A DNA stretch of 64,000 bases from Ursus arctos (GCF_023065955.2 NW_026622952.1:35041813-35105812), one strand, 5' to 3'. Shown: positions 36,600 to 47,739, numbered from the stretch's first letter. The notes: generated from the sequence alone by a model not told the origin. Numbers and translations: made by a program.

Positions 36600-37420
36600 T
36601 AAGTTAGTGCTGTGGTTTTTGATTGTCTGAAAATATGTTTAGGTCACCTTCACTTTGGAAGATTATTGTACCTGCTATAGAATTCTAGGTTAGAGTTAAA
36701 TTTTTGTTCTGTATTTGAAGAGATATTATTCCATTGCCTTCTAGCTTCCATCGTTTCGACTGAGAAGTCAGCTGTTAATCTCATTGTTACGCCATTGAAG
36801 ACAATGTGCTTTCTTTTCCATTGGCTTCTTTTTCAGTATTCTTTTTGTCTTTGGTTTTCAGCAGTTTTATTTTGATATGCCTGTGTGTGATTTTCTTTGT
36901 GTTTATTCTGCTTTGGCTTCTGAAATCTGTGAGATGATGTTACATACCAATTTTGGAAAATTCTCTTTTATCTCTTCAAATATTTCTTCCTTACCACTCT
37001 CACTTTCCTCTTATGGAATTCGAATTACACACATTACACTTTTCCAATATAGCCTACATATTTTTGTGCCCCCCCATTCTTGTTTTCCTTTGCACTTTAA
37101 AATTTGCATATTTCCTGTTGACCTATTTTTGAGTTCACCAATTCTTTCTTGTACTGTATATTGTTCATAAACCCATGGATTGAGTTTTAATTTTGGAGAT
37201 TGTACTTTCCATTTTAGAGTTTCATTTGATTTTTTTTTTCTTAAAGATTTCTGTTCTGTGGTAAAATCCTCTATTGGTTTCTTTTTCTCCATCTTTTTCT
37301 CTATTTTCTTGATCATATTGTATCTTAAAATGCTTGTCTGCTATGGGTCTGTTGCTAGTACATATATTTCTTCTTTAAGGACTCAACAGAATTCTTTTCC
37401 TTGGCATGCCTTGTAATTTT
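36600..37420 (-). mobile_element. degraded LINE (L1M-like)
   Basis: A T-rich sequence whose wording (e.g. 'cagtattctttttgtctttgg', 'tctcttcaaatatttcttcc', 'atggaattcgaattacacac') resembles the reversed 5' region of old L1M/HAL1 elements. The ORFs here are LINE shadows. Family is uncertain. Confidence 0.45.
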
Positions 37421-37424
37421 TAAA

Positions 37425-39755
37425 TGAATGGAGTGTGTATGTGTTTAAAATATTATCTTCTTCCAGAGAGAGTTCACCCTTTTCCTTGCTAAGTAGATAG
37501 AGATAGAGTGGGGGCTGACCACGTTAACTCACTAAGGAGCTGAAGCAGACTGTAGTCTGGATTGAAGTTTTGGCATAGCTCAGTTTACATCTGGTTCACC
37601 GTTTTCACGTGCTGATGTCCCTTAAGGCTTTCAGCTGAGAGCTTGATGTGTGTGCTGGGGTTCCCCCCCACCCCCGGGCAGATCATGAACTCCAATCCTT
37701 GTCTCATTGTTACACTAAGGTAGCCAAAGGCTTTGCTTTACTTTTCTGAGAGTTTCAGCCCAGCTTTTCTTCCTCCCATCCTTTGCAGCTATCTTGAAGA
37801 GAAAATTTTCCCACTTGAGGCCTTCCAATTATGTCACTCCAGCTGCATAAAACTGCCAAAAGTCTGTTGATTTTTCCATCAACCAGGAGCAGTTCTCTCA
37901 TTAGGCGAAGACTGGATTTTCAGCTTCTGCTCATATCCAGGAACTGGGTTAACTGATTTCCTTTGGGGAAAGTTAGGCTGCAGAAAGTCAGCTCATTGCT
38001 TCATGGGTCTTCCCTCTGAAATTTTATTACTTTCTTTCCTTCTTGCTTCAGCAACTATGTGATGCCTTTAAGCAGACAGTGTTTATATTTTATATAGCTT
38101 TTCTAGGCTCCTGGCAAAATCATTGGTCTGATGTTAACAACTCCACCCTATGTAGAAGCATAATGTCAGTGCTGGAGGTGGTACTTTTGATACACATCAT
38201 TTTGAATGTTTGTACTGAGAAATTTTTAGGATATGTAGTGTGTGCTCCATTGCCAGAAATGGAAGGCCTAAATGCACTTTTTTCTTGATAATCAAAATAT
38301 TTTCTATTAAAACATGTTGTCTTTGTTGTATGTATATATTTAATTCTGATATGAAATACAATATTTAGACATGGAGCACTTATCTAATTACTTTTCCAAA
38401 TTATATTTATACCTTTTAAAATATTTAAGTATGATAAATGAAACAAATTGAAAGTGATGAGCTGAAAAGACACCAGGATTTGCAATAACTCACAGATGGT
38501 AGACAATTCTTGTCAATGTGCCACTTATTATGCACTTCTAAATTATCAAAACAATCCCCTTTGAGAGTATAAAGGAAATATGAACAAATTGCAGATAAAA
38601 GTACAATTCTTTTTGCAAGATAAGCTATCTAGCTATCTATATTTTGTCATCTACAATAAATGGGATAAATGTTTAGAAGTTAATAACTTTATCTTGAATC
38701 ATTAAGAGTAGCCAACTACATTTCATATTTTTCTAAATGCTTTGGTTACTCACATTTCTAATGTAATTAAGTGTAAAACAGCATAAGAATCCAATTCCAT
38801 TTATAATTGAATGCCCAAGATAGATGATTTTGGAGTTCCACTTTTGGACAAATACAACATGAATTAGATCATTAAGCTTTCTCTTGTGAATGACTGTGTT
38901 TCTGCCTTTTAAAATGTTTTGATATCTGCATGTTTCAGATAGCAGTTATCTGATTAACCATAGCATTTTCCTAAAACTGCCTATTTTTAGCTGGCCCTTC
39001 TCTTGCCTTTGGAGATCTGCCATGTGCAGTGATCTCAGAAGAGGGAGGGCCTGTTTACTGGAGAACACGTATTTTGGGCAAGATGGCAGCGTCCTGACAG
39101 GTTGTAATTTCCACTGTTGGAGATCTCAGACACTGAGCACTCACTTCCTTATTTGGAGGACACATAATCAAGGGTAGAACTTGGCAATTATATTTTTAAA
39201 AAACCCAACAGATAAGGAACTGATTCTATTCCAGTAAGTAGGAGAAAATATGCAAAAATTGTGTTTGCTTTATCATGTTGCTTTGTTATTAATATCAGCC
39301 ATTTTTAATTCAATGAAATAGCAACCAGGTGTTATATATGTTCATTTATATACTTACAAAATTAATGATGGTATAGTATGTATTAGAGCAGCACTTTGCC
39401 ATGGTTTTTTTTTTTTTTTCCCCTCCCACACCAGAGCTCTTATGGGGAATACCATTTACATGAGGGATACAGCCTCTTGGGAATGCTAGTGAAATGCATA
39501 AATCCCAGCAAAGTAGTTGTAACACCACCCCTTTCTTTCCTTATCTAAAAAGCCTTGTAGTTTGCAGAGGAATAAGAGTAAACTTACTGCTGGAGGAACT
39601 TTGAATCTACCCTAAATTAAAAATAAATAGCAAGGAATCTATCCCAAACTGATACTTTTTGTTAATAACCAGTTTCTAGGACACACTTCCCAGTGATGGA
39701 TATTCGCTAGTGGATCATATCCTTTACTTTGGAAAGCGCTGTATGGAATACATGA
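37425..39755. other. AT-rich intergenic, nothing recognised
   Basis: Strongly AT-rich. A T15 run at about 39405-39420 may be a retroposon tail without a recognisable body. No gene was recognised. Confidence 0.45.
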
Positions 39756-39759
39756 CTAA

Positions 39760-40075
39760 CATACAATAAATACCTACCTTTCAGGTGTTAGCTCAATATT
39801 ACCTACTGTATGAAGTCTTATCTCATTCTCGATGTCACCCACTTAATGAAACTCCTTTGTTTTCTGCTCCCGTGTCTACGTGCATGCTTCTACCATTGCA
39901 CCAAAAGGCATAATTTCATTTCAGGCAGACTATTTGTCTGTCTCCTCTTACAAACTGAGATTCCCCAAAATGAAGACTAGGTCATATTTTTCTGTGTCTA
40001 GAACTCAGCACACCTTCTAGAATACAGTAGTTGTCTGACATATGCTTGTTAATGAATGGAAACAAGATTTAGTAA
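39760..40075 (+). mobile_element. L2 3' end, degraded
   Basis: 'tctcctcttacaaactgagattcc', 'gaactcagcacaccttc', and the ending 'tgacatatgcttgttaatgaatgg' fit a diverged LINE2 3' terminus. Confidence 0.5.
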
Positions 40076-40947
40076 CTCATTCACTCCGAGTTAAAGCCTG
40101 AGGCATGCATGCTAAGGATGTGGATGTCCAGTATTAGAAAATAGTTCATGAAAAAAAACACACCCTAATTTGGTGTGGCTGATGGAACTTTTGTTCAAAT
40201 AAAAATGATTTAAGCATGAAATGTAGGGTGTATTGAATTGGGTTTACAATAATAGGCAGGAAAATGGTAAAATATTTTAATGGGGAGAAAGTATTGCTCT
40301 AGACTGGTTTCTACCCTTAGTTGCTGCTATGCACAACTATAGGATTTGAACATGAATGAACCACTAGTTGAAACATAAGGCAAAGAAAAATACATTTTGT
40401 ACACTGCTCTTTGAAAATTGGTTTTGACTGGGATGGGCTTCTGCCACTGCAATTGAGATGCCAAGGCTCATGCTGTATGACAGCCAGAGCACAGAGGAGG
40501 CGTCATATCTGGGTGATTGTCAACAAAGGCATTATTCGGAAGCATCTCAAGAAACATCTAGATGAACCATCCTAATTTTTAGACTCTATGAGTCTCTCAG
40601 CTATGGTGGCGATCTTAAATTTTGTCCTAGAAAAGGTTAATTCTTTGGGGGAAAACTGAGTGAGGAATCAGACTAGCATCTTGGAGCACTCTGAGCCATT
40701 CTGAAAAGTGTTTCAGGCAATGAAAAAAATCTTCCATGTAAGGAAGATCAATATAGGTCTTGACTAAGGTAAGAATCTTTGGTAGGTTGTTAGGAGAAGC
40801 AAAGCATGTGATATACTTTTGCAGGCTTTTCAATATCAAATTAATTCTAAACCACAAACTATAGCCAGTCTCCTCACGTGAGTGATTCACACGTTTGGCT
40901 ATGATGATAGGATGATCGCTAACTCTTTGAAGAAGAGTGGAGGGGCC

Positions 40948-41195
40948 TTGCAGTATAGTTGTCAAGAGCACAGACCGCGTGGATTTGGATGCTGGCTTGG
41001 CGACTTAACATCTGAGCCCCTGAGCATGTTGCTTAACATCTCTGTGGATCAGTTTCTCATCTGTAAATATCGAATAACAACAGCAGCTACCCCATAGGGT
41101 TGTCATGTGGAGCGAATGAATGACTGTACATAAGGTACTTAGCATGGGATGTGATACATAGAAAGCACCACATAAATGTTAGTTATTTTTATTAT
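40948..41195 (+). repeat. MIR SINE
   Basis: The near full-length order is visible: 'agagcacagaccgcgtggatttgg', 'ctgagcatgttgcttaacatctctg', 'tttctcatctgtaaatatcg', 'ccccatagggttgtcatg' and 'aagcaccacataaatgttag'. Confidence 0.75.
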
Positions 41196-41390
41196 TAATC
41201 TAGGATAAGCAGTTAATTGCCAACATGTAATTCAGGTCATCAAGAATCAATGCTATTCTTTCCAGATAGTAGGTAAGCGTGTAGTCTTAAGGGTCAAACA
41301 AAATCATTAATACTGCACAAGTGGTGTGACCCAGTTAAGGGAGTAGGTGATTACCCCTGAAATAGCTTTTTAGGAGGCTTTTTAAGAAAA

Positions 41391-41502
41391 AAATTTATTT
41401 ATTTATTTTTTTAGTAATCACTACACCCGACGTGGGGCTTGAACTCATGACCCCCAGATAAAGAGTCATATGCTCTGCCGACTGAGCCACCCAGGTGCCT
41501 CC
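41391..41502 (-). mobile_element. short can-SINE (tRNA-Lys-like type)
   Basis: Reversed short form: A/T tail, 'tagtaatcactacacccgac', 'gtggggcttgaactcatgac', and the head 'actgagccacccaggtgcc'. It is the same type as 748-856 and 50029-50128. Confidence 0.86.
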
Positions 41503-41879
41503 CCTTTCTAAAGTTTATTTATTTATTTACTTAGTTACTTTTTTCATTATGAGGCTTTTAATTAGACCCAGTGGTGACCCCATGGTTAGAGAAGCTCCAT
41601 GGAAAATTCTGCACTCCTGCTGCAGCAAGATTTTATGAAGTGGTTTGTGCCGATGCCGTTGTTCCTGACACATTAATTGGTGCCTTCAATGTACTAGTCT
41701 AAATCCAACTACAACACTGGTGATATAAAAATAACACAGCAGCACTTCCTTTTTTCTTTTTTCGAGTTGACTTTCCATAGGCGCCACACTCAGGATGTCA
41801 CTGAAATACGGTTTGCTGCCTGGATGCTCATACGTTTGGATTCTAGGAGCATGCAGGTGTTGCAAGAGCCAGTAGTGGA

Positions 41880-42530
41880 CCACTTATCTACTGCTTTGTA
41901 ACCAATCACCTCAAAACTCTGTGGTGAAAAATGGCTGCCACTTTGTTATGCTCACCATTCTGTGGGTCAGGCATTCGGGTAGGGCTCAGCGGGGATGGCT
42001 CGCCTCTGCTACACTAAGTTGGAAGCTTTGGCTGGAGTGACTTAAAGACCCAGAGATGTTTTGACTGGAGTTCAGTCTGGGGTCCCAGTTCTTCTGTATT
42101 TGGTGTCAGCTGGGGCTAGGATGTCTCCTTGCTCCCACCACTAAGGTGCCTGGTGCCAGGGCTGGGAGAGCAAGCATGGCTGGGAGTTGGCGGGCACTGC
42201 CCTCTCTCTCGCTCCATACCCTCTTCATGTGGCTGGCTCAAGCGTCCTCACAACATGATGATCTCAGAGGAGTTGTACTTGTTACACGGTGGCTGGCTTC
42301 CAAGAGGCAGGAGTGAGAACTATGAAGCCAATAAGGTCTATGCCCAGAGCTGGCACAGCATCACTTCAGCTCTCTTCTGTTGGGCAAAGTAATCACAGGG
42401 CCTGGCCAGAGTCGAGGAGAGAGAGAGAAAATCCACCTCTTGATGAGGGAGTGGCAAAGTGGTATTACAAAAACGCACGTACCTGGGCAATATCATGGCA
42501 GCCGTCTTTAGAAAACACTGTCGGGCACCA
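41880..42530. repeat. old interspersed repeat, family not resolved
   Basis: The pattern 'ttctgtgggtcaggcattcggg', 'ggctcagcggggatggctc', 'gctggcacagcatcacttc', 'gggcaaagtaatcacag' and 'atccacctcttgatgaggga' is a familiar dispersed mammalian repeat. It is related in motif order to 9880-10330. ORFs here are shadows. Confidence 0.5.
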
Positions 42531-42539
42531 ACAGAAATC

Positions 42540-43284
42540 CCAAAGTCAAGGCCCTTAGGCTGGAATGCACCTCCCTGAGTGATGATTTTCTGAGCATCTG
42601 TTACATCCCAGTGGACAATCGGCAATTGATAAGCCTGGGCGAGAGAAGGTTTAGCAACACCCTCTTTCCCCACAAGAACGGTAGGCAGTTGACTGCAGGC
42701 AACGGGAGAAATGCTGACGAAGATGTTCATTCACAGTGCTCTTTCATCCTGCACCAAATCCCACTTGATCCTGAACTTCAGGAAATCTTCACACTATTTG
42801 GGTCAACATAAACGTCCTGAATACTGAATCTGGGGAAGGAAATAGCTCCTTGCCGAGCATCATTTGCACCTTCGATCCGGGCTGGGGAGCAGGGCAAAGA
42901 GAGCAAGACAGAGGAAGAAAAGGAAGCTAGATTTGTGGACAGATTTTGGTGAACTGACGTGGAGCAGAAACAACTGAGTTCATGGATAACTGGGAACTGA
43001 GGGTTACTGAAAATGAAAATATGTTGGGCTACTTATCTCAAAGATATTATTGCCATTATATTTATCCTCTGAAAAAAATCACAATAATAACACTACATAT
43101 AAAAAGTCCTGAGCACATTGCCTGGCATTTTGTGAATAATCATACGCAGCCCTAATGGTGCTGACGAGGCTGATCGTGCAGGTGATGCCAGTGGGGAGAA
43201 CTGAGTAGGTAGCTCCTCGTACTAATTTCACCGAGTTCTGACGGCGTAGACTCACGTGGCCCTACCTGTTCAGGGTATCAATAG

Positions 43285-43285
<1 letters not shown>
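42540..43285. other. intergenic, nothing recognised
   Basis: No gene or named repeat was recognised. Confidence 0.4.

Positions 43286-43286
<1 letters not shown>

Positions 43287-43325
<39 letters not shown>
43287..43325. repeat. (GT)19 microsatellite
   Basis: The longest pure dinucleotide run in the window (about 39 bp), followed by gagagaga. It is the best candidate for a polymorphic marker. Confidence 0.93.
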
Positions 43326-43332
<7 letters not shown>

Positions 43333-43449
43333 AGACCTTGCTATCTGTATGTGAGAGAGAGCATTTATAGCAGAAGGTGCCCTTTTAATTTGTCACATTA
43401 TTGCAAGCATCGTAAAAATGGAACCTTTTCATTGGTTCATTTTAAATGT

Positions 43450-43991
43450 TGTGGTAGATGGCCTCTAACATGACCTCCCATGATCCCTACCTCCTGGACT
43501 TCACACCTTTGTGGAATTCTCTCCCTTCTAGTTGGGGTTTGGCTTTAGCGAATCACTTCTAGCAAACAGAACGCAGTGGAGGTGATGGGATGTCACCTCC
43601 GAGATTAGATTCTGTTTTCCGAACTGGGTGATCTGAGGGAAGGCATCTGGCATGTTGTGAGCTACCTTATGTAGATGCTCATATTGTCAGGAACAGCGTG
43701 GGTCTCCGGAGCGGGAAGAACTAAGGCCCTCAGTGCAACCAGGCTCAAGGAACTAAATCCTGCCCACAACCATGTGAGTGATGTTGACCGTGGGTCCACA
43801 CCGCACCGAGCCTTCAGATGAGACTTAGCCCTGGCTTGACTGCAACTTTATCAGAGACATTGAGCTGGAGGCATCTGGTGGGACTGTGCCTGGATTCCTG
43901 ACTCACAGAAAGTGTGAGATAACAAATGTTTGTTGTTTTAAGCGGCTAAGTTTGGGAGTGAATTGTTATACCACAATAGATGCCCACTACA
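43450..43991 (+). mobile_element. solo LTR of ERVL-MaLR type
   Basis: The 542-bp element begins tgtggtagatgg and ends ctaca, i.e. the TG...CA ends of an LTR. Internal marks include 'gtgatgggatgtcacctccgag', 'tgagataacaaatgtttgttg' and 'aagcggctaagtttgggagtg'. The flanking pentamers aatgt (43445) and gatgt (43992) could be a decayed 5-bp target duplication. There is no internal retroviral region, so it is a solo LTR. Subfamily assignment needs a library search. Confidence 0.65.
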
Positions 43992-44089
43992 GATGTCAAA
44001 TATCATTTATTCGAGAGGCACCACTGAAGGACTTTTTTTGAAAATTTTATCTGCCAGTGGTTGGTCAGCTAAGTGGAACAAATGTAAAA

Positions 44090-44520
44090 GCATAGGGGTT
44101 GAGCCTTGGAGACAAACTGTCTAGGTTTAGATCGTCGTTCTACCACTTCATGACTGGGGAACCCTAGACAAATTACTGATATTCTCTCTCTCTTTTTTTA
44201 AGATGTTATTTATTTATTTGTCAGAGAGAGAGAGAGCACAAGCAGGGGGAGTGGCAGGCGGAGGAAGAGGGAGAAGCAGGCTCCCCACTGAGCAAGGAGC
44301 CTGATACAGGACTTGATCCCAGGACTCTGGGAACATGACCTGAGCCAAAAGCAGATGCTTAACCGACTGAGCCACACAGGCATCCCAATTATTAACATTC
44401 TTTTTGCCTTAGTTTACTCTTCCATAAAATGGGGATGATAATATCTAACTCAAAGGGCTGTTGTAAGGATTAAAGACCTTTGCATACCATGAGCACTGAA
44501 TAAATTTTACTCTGTTATTA
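44090..44520 (+). repeat. MIR SINE split by a can-SINE
   Basis: The left part is 44090-44190 ('ttgagccttggagacaaac', 'tctaccacttcatgactggg'). The right part is 44389-44520 ('gccttagtttactcttccataaaatgggga', 'gggctgttgtaaggattaaa', 'gagcactgaataaa'). Together they form one MIR interrupted by the younger SINE. Confidence 0.75.
44193..44387 (-). mobile_element. can-SINE inserted in a MIR
   Basis: Carnivore SINE, T-tract to head ending gagccacacaggcatccc. The flanks aattactgatattct and aattattaacattct look like a 15-bp target duplication with three mismatches, so it is an older insertion. Confidence 0.88.
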
Positions 44521-45725
44521 TTATCAAGGGAGATTGCTGCCCAAAGAAGACCGTTCCCCTGGAGCTACGTGTGGGAAAAGTATGCCCATAGGGCTTGTCC
44601 AGACATCTCAGGGCTGAACTTCTAAGCCTTGCCTTTGGGAAAAGGAGCTTGCTTTTTGCAGATGCAAGGAGAGGGGAAGCTTGAGTTTTACTCTTGACTA
44701 AAACATGGCCCTAAGATCTTTGAGCCTAGATAAGTGTGGCAGAAGATGGAAAGCCTGTTGTTTCAAAGCTTCAAGCACTCTTTCCATAGGTAGCCTTTTG
44801 AATATACTGTTCCTTTGTGTAGTCCTGGAAATATTCTTTGTTCTGGGAAAATCATTCGCAGGCAGCGTTAACCCTTAATGCTGCTTCTGATAGTCATCTC
44901 TTTAGATATATGACAACTATATATAGTTTTTCTCAGTAAAAAATAAGCAAAACGCAGTTTTGCACAGAAACAACCTTAACGAAGGCTTTTTTTTTTTTCT
45001 TTTAAAGCATGATTGTTACCTTTCCTGGTAATACCCGTATCGTCTTCATCAAAGGAGTGTTGTGTAGATAACATGGGGAATTACTGGGTTTCTTCTGTAG
45101 CAGGCCCACAGTACATGATGGAGACATGACAGGAAAGTTCCACGAGAGTTTGGGAGGAGAGACTGATGACACATTTTCGTGGTTTGACTAATTTTTTTTA
45201 AAAGCCGCTTCCAAGGGCCCATCAACCAGTCAGCTAATCCACTTGTTCCAGCGGAGGTGGGAGGTGGGGGTGGGTGGAGCGTGGGGAGGAGCGACACTCC
45301 GCTCGGGAATCCTTGCCTTCCAAGTGTCGCCGTGCGTCCCGCACCCCCCCACCCCGGCCTCCAGCTCTCCTCTGAGCCCTGCCACTTAAACCCACCCCAC
45401 CCCCCGCCTTCCGGGCCACCTTGAACACCTTCCACTTCGGACTCCTGGGAATTTCTCGGGCTAAATCCAGCCCAGAGGGTTCCCCGGACTCGGCGCGAAC
45501 TGCCCTCCTCCTCCCGCGTCTCCGCCCCCTGCCGGGGCAGCCGGGCGCCGGGATAGGCGAGGGTGCCGAGGGTGCCGCCGCTGGGAAATGAGCGGTGCCC
45601 GGAGGGTGGCCCGGAGCTGCAGGTAACGCGCGCCGGAGCTCGGGCCCGAGCGGGCTCCGCGCACCGTCCCCTTCCCGGCGCGGCGACCCTGGGGCTGCGC
45701 GGGGCGTCCGGGGCGGCAGGGGCGC

Positions 45726-45743
45726 GGGGTGGGGGGGTGGGGG
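45726..45743 (+). other. G-quadruplex-capable G-tract
   Basis: GGGG T GGGGGGG T GGGGG gives at least four runs of three G with single-base loops. It is in the putative STOX2 5' UTR or mini-intron, about 145 nt before the start codon. Confidence 0.7.
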
Positions 45744-45888
45744 CGCGGCCAGCCCCGGCGCGGGTGGGGGCACTAACACTCCCCGCCTGTCGCGCAGCGA
45801 CGTTCTGGCGGCTGTTCCCGGGAGCGGCGGGAGGCAGCGGCGGCCCTGAGAGGGGGCCGCGCGGCGGGGGCGCCGGCTGCTTCGGAAG

Positions 45889-46240
45889 ATGGAGAAGTTT
45901 CTGCAGATCGCGCCTCACTCTCTGGCCATCGTCCTGGGCCCGGCAGAGGGGCCAACGGGGGAGAGGACGGGGGCCGCCCAGCCTGCGCCCCCGGCCCAGC
46001 CCCGCCAGCTCGCCCGGCACCACATCGGCTACGAGATCTTCGCCGACTTCAAAGCCGAGAACATGCAGCACTTCTGGAACAAGAAGGTCACGGCCGCGGT
46101 GGCCGAGACCTTCTTCCTGGGCTGGATCGACGAGCAGGTCCTGTTGATCCAGGGCAAGGAGGAGCATCTGGAGGCGCTGCGCGAGGGCTGGACGCGCCGG
46201 GCGCTGCGGCCGCCCTCGGGTTTCCACATCCGCTGCCTCG
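45889..46240 (+). CDS. STOX2: STOX2 first coding exon (long N-terminal form)
   Basis: STOX2 is a storkhead-box (winged-helix) protein related to STOX1, thought to act in the nucleus in transcription control. The exon codes for 117 residues plus one base. It begins MEKFLQIAPHSLAIVLG, has a low-complexity Gly/Thr/Ala/Pro segment (about residues 20-42), then an aromatic-rich block from HIGYEIFADF to RPPSGFHIRCL. That block parallels the STOX1 N-terminus (FWN, GW, RRALRPP, GF-x-IR). The start is supported by a strong Kozak context (aagATGg) and an in-frame tga 14 codons upstream (45847). The exon stops at the gtgagt donor at 46241 in phase 1. The frame stays open to 46656, but that is intron. The winged-helix domain and the rest of the protein must lie beyond the window. 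This is not the first exon of the shorter known form as I recall it, so it is probably the distal alternative promoter. Confidence 0.88.
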
Positions 46241-46979
46241 GTGAGTCCGGCCGCCGCCCGCGCCGTCCCGCCCCGAGCCCGCGCCCGGCCCCGCGACGGG
46301 GACGGCCGGCTCCCCCGGCGCCCCGCGCCTCCCTCCGCCTCCGAGCCCCGGCCGGGGGAGGGGCCGGCGGGCCTGCGCGAGCGCGGGATTGGGGAACTTC
46401 CTGGCACCGAAAACGGGGATTCGTACCTTTCCGCACACCCCCTCCCCCTCCGGCCCTCCGGAGCCTCCCTGGCGGCGTGGGCCGCGCGCTCCAGCGGGGC
46501 GGTGCCTGGGGACGCCCAGGTAGGCGGCGGCGCGGGAGGCTCGGTCGGCGGCCGCCGGCGGGTCTGCCGGGCTCACTTTTCCCGCACTGCCGGGATCGGG
46601 CCGGGGCGGCGTGCGGTCGAGAGGAGTCGGGAGAGGATTCTGGTGGCCTCCGGTAGCAACGGGCTCCGCCGCGCCAAGCGGCGGCGGCGGGCAGTTCAGG
46701 TGCGCGGCTGCCCCCACCCCGTCCCCCGACGTCCTTTCCGCGGGCGAAGACCCTGCCCCTCCGCGAGGCCCCCCGCTGCTTTCGCCCGGGGGGCGCGTCC
46801 CGCGGCTCTGCTGCTCGGTGGGTTGCGAGCGCCGGCTTTTCTGTGCGAGGCGGAGCTGTGGATTTCGTTTCAAACGTCTTGTCTCCGGTACATCTTTCTT
46901 TAGTTTTGCGCGTCTGAAGGGAGGAAGGGACACGAGGAAATCAAGGGAAAGCCTGATCCTCAACAAAAGTAGATAGTGT

Positions 46980-46994
46980 GGGGGGGTGGGGGGG
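46980..46994 (+). other. G-rich tract (GGGGGGGTGGGGGGG)
   Basis: Two G7 runs separated by T can supply four G-triplets. It sits at the downstream edge of the CpG island on the transcribed-sense strand, within the first intron. Confidence 0.6.
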
Positions 46995-46999
46995 AGCCG

Positions 47000-47735
47000 G
47001 ATCGGTGATAGTCGCTGCGCGCTTCCAGTGTTGCCTGACCTGCTGTTTTCTTTTCTTTTTTAATCGCACTCCTATATTCTGAATCCAGATTGCGTCTCTT
47101 TGAGAATATACTTTTTAGTTTTGTACCTTGGGCCCAGTGGTTAAAAACGTATATGGTAAATAGTGGTGTTTAATGAAACGATTTCAAAAGGAAAGCATTC
47201 TTTCTAGTACCACGGTTTAGAAATTCTTTCAGGACGTTTTGGGAGGAGGTCAAAAGTTCAAACGCTGGAAGACTGTGAAGCCGCCTTTTTCGTTACCCAC
47301 TGTTGCTATGCTGCCTTCCTCCGACGGCTTAGCTTATACGTGCTCCTGTGTCTTCCTGTACGCCTGTCGCAAATCTATTGCATTTTTTATTTAGTTGTAT
47401 TTTGTATGTTTTTGTAAAGCAGAAATCTTTACAAAGCTTCCTTTGAATTGAGTATACAAAAAAAAAAACACAAAAAACAGGAAGGCTTGCATCTTGCGTG
47501 TTTTGTAACCTGTGCTAAATTTCAAAAAATGCTTTAATTTTTTTTTTTCTGTTTTACTTAAGCAAAAACCTCAGTGGACTACCTGTAATTAAGCTGCCTT
47601 AGTAAAGGGGCCAAGGTTAATGCCTCTGAGACCTGATCTGCTCTTGTATGTAGGGCTGCAACACACCAGAAAGCAAGGGTAGATGCAGGTATTTTTATGC
47701 CCCGTATAGATGACAGCGTTTTAATGGTTTCTTGT
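47000..47735. other. intronic, nothing recognised
   Basis: AT-rich, with an A-run near 47459 and a T-run near 47538. No exon or clear repeat was seen. Confidence 0.45.
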
Positions 47736-47739
47736 GAAC

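Larger units (their letters stand above)
45240..46880. promoter_or_regulatory. STOX2: STOX2 promoter CpG island
   Basis: About 1.6 kb of very GC- and CpG-rich DNA surrounding the STOX2 first coding exon. The boundaries are by eye. It includes CCCCACCC/GC-box-like stretches (around 45393-45410) and no convincing TATA box, as expected of a CpG-island promoter with dispersed starts. The 452-codon minus-strand ORF across it (45049-46407) and other long frames are composition artefacts. Confidence 0.85.

Noticed and set aside
45049..46407. 452-codon minus-strand ORF antisense to STOX2
   Set aside because: It spans the CpG island, where stop codons are rare in all frames, is rich in Pro/Arg/Gly/Ala, has no domain and crosses the STOX2 exon in antisense. 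No splice or conservation signal supports it.
46241..46656. Continuation of the STOX2 reading frame past the donor
   Set aside because: The frame stays open only because of GC richness. A strong gtgagt donor follows the conserved GFHIRCL block, and the downstream residues are low-complexity Pro/Arg/Ala.
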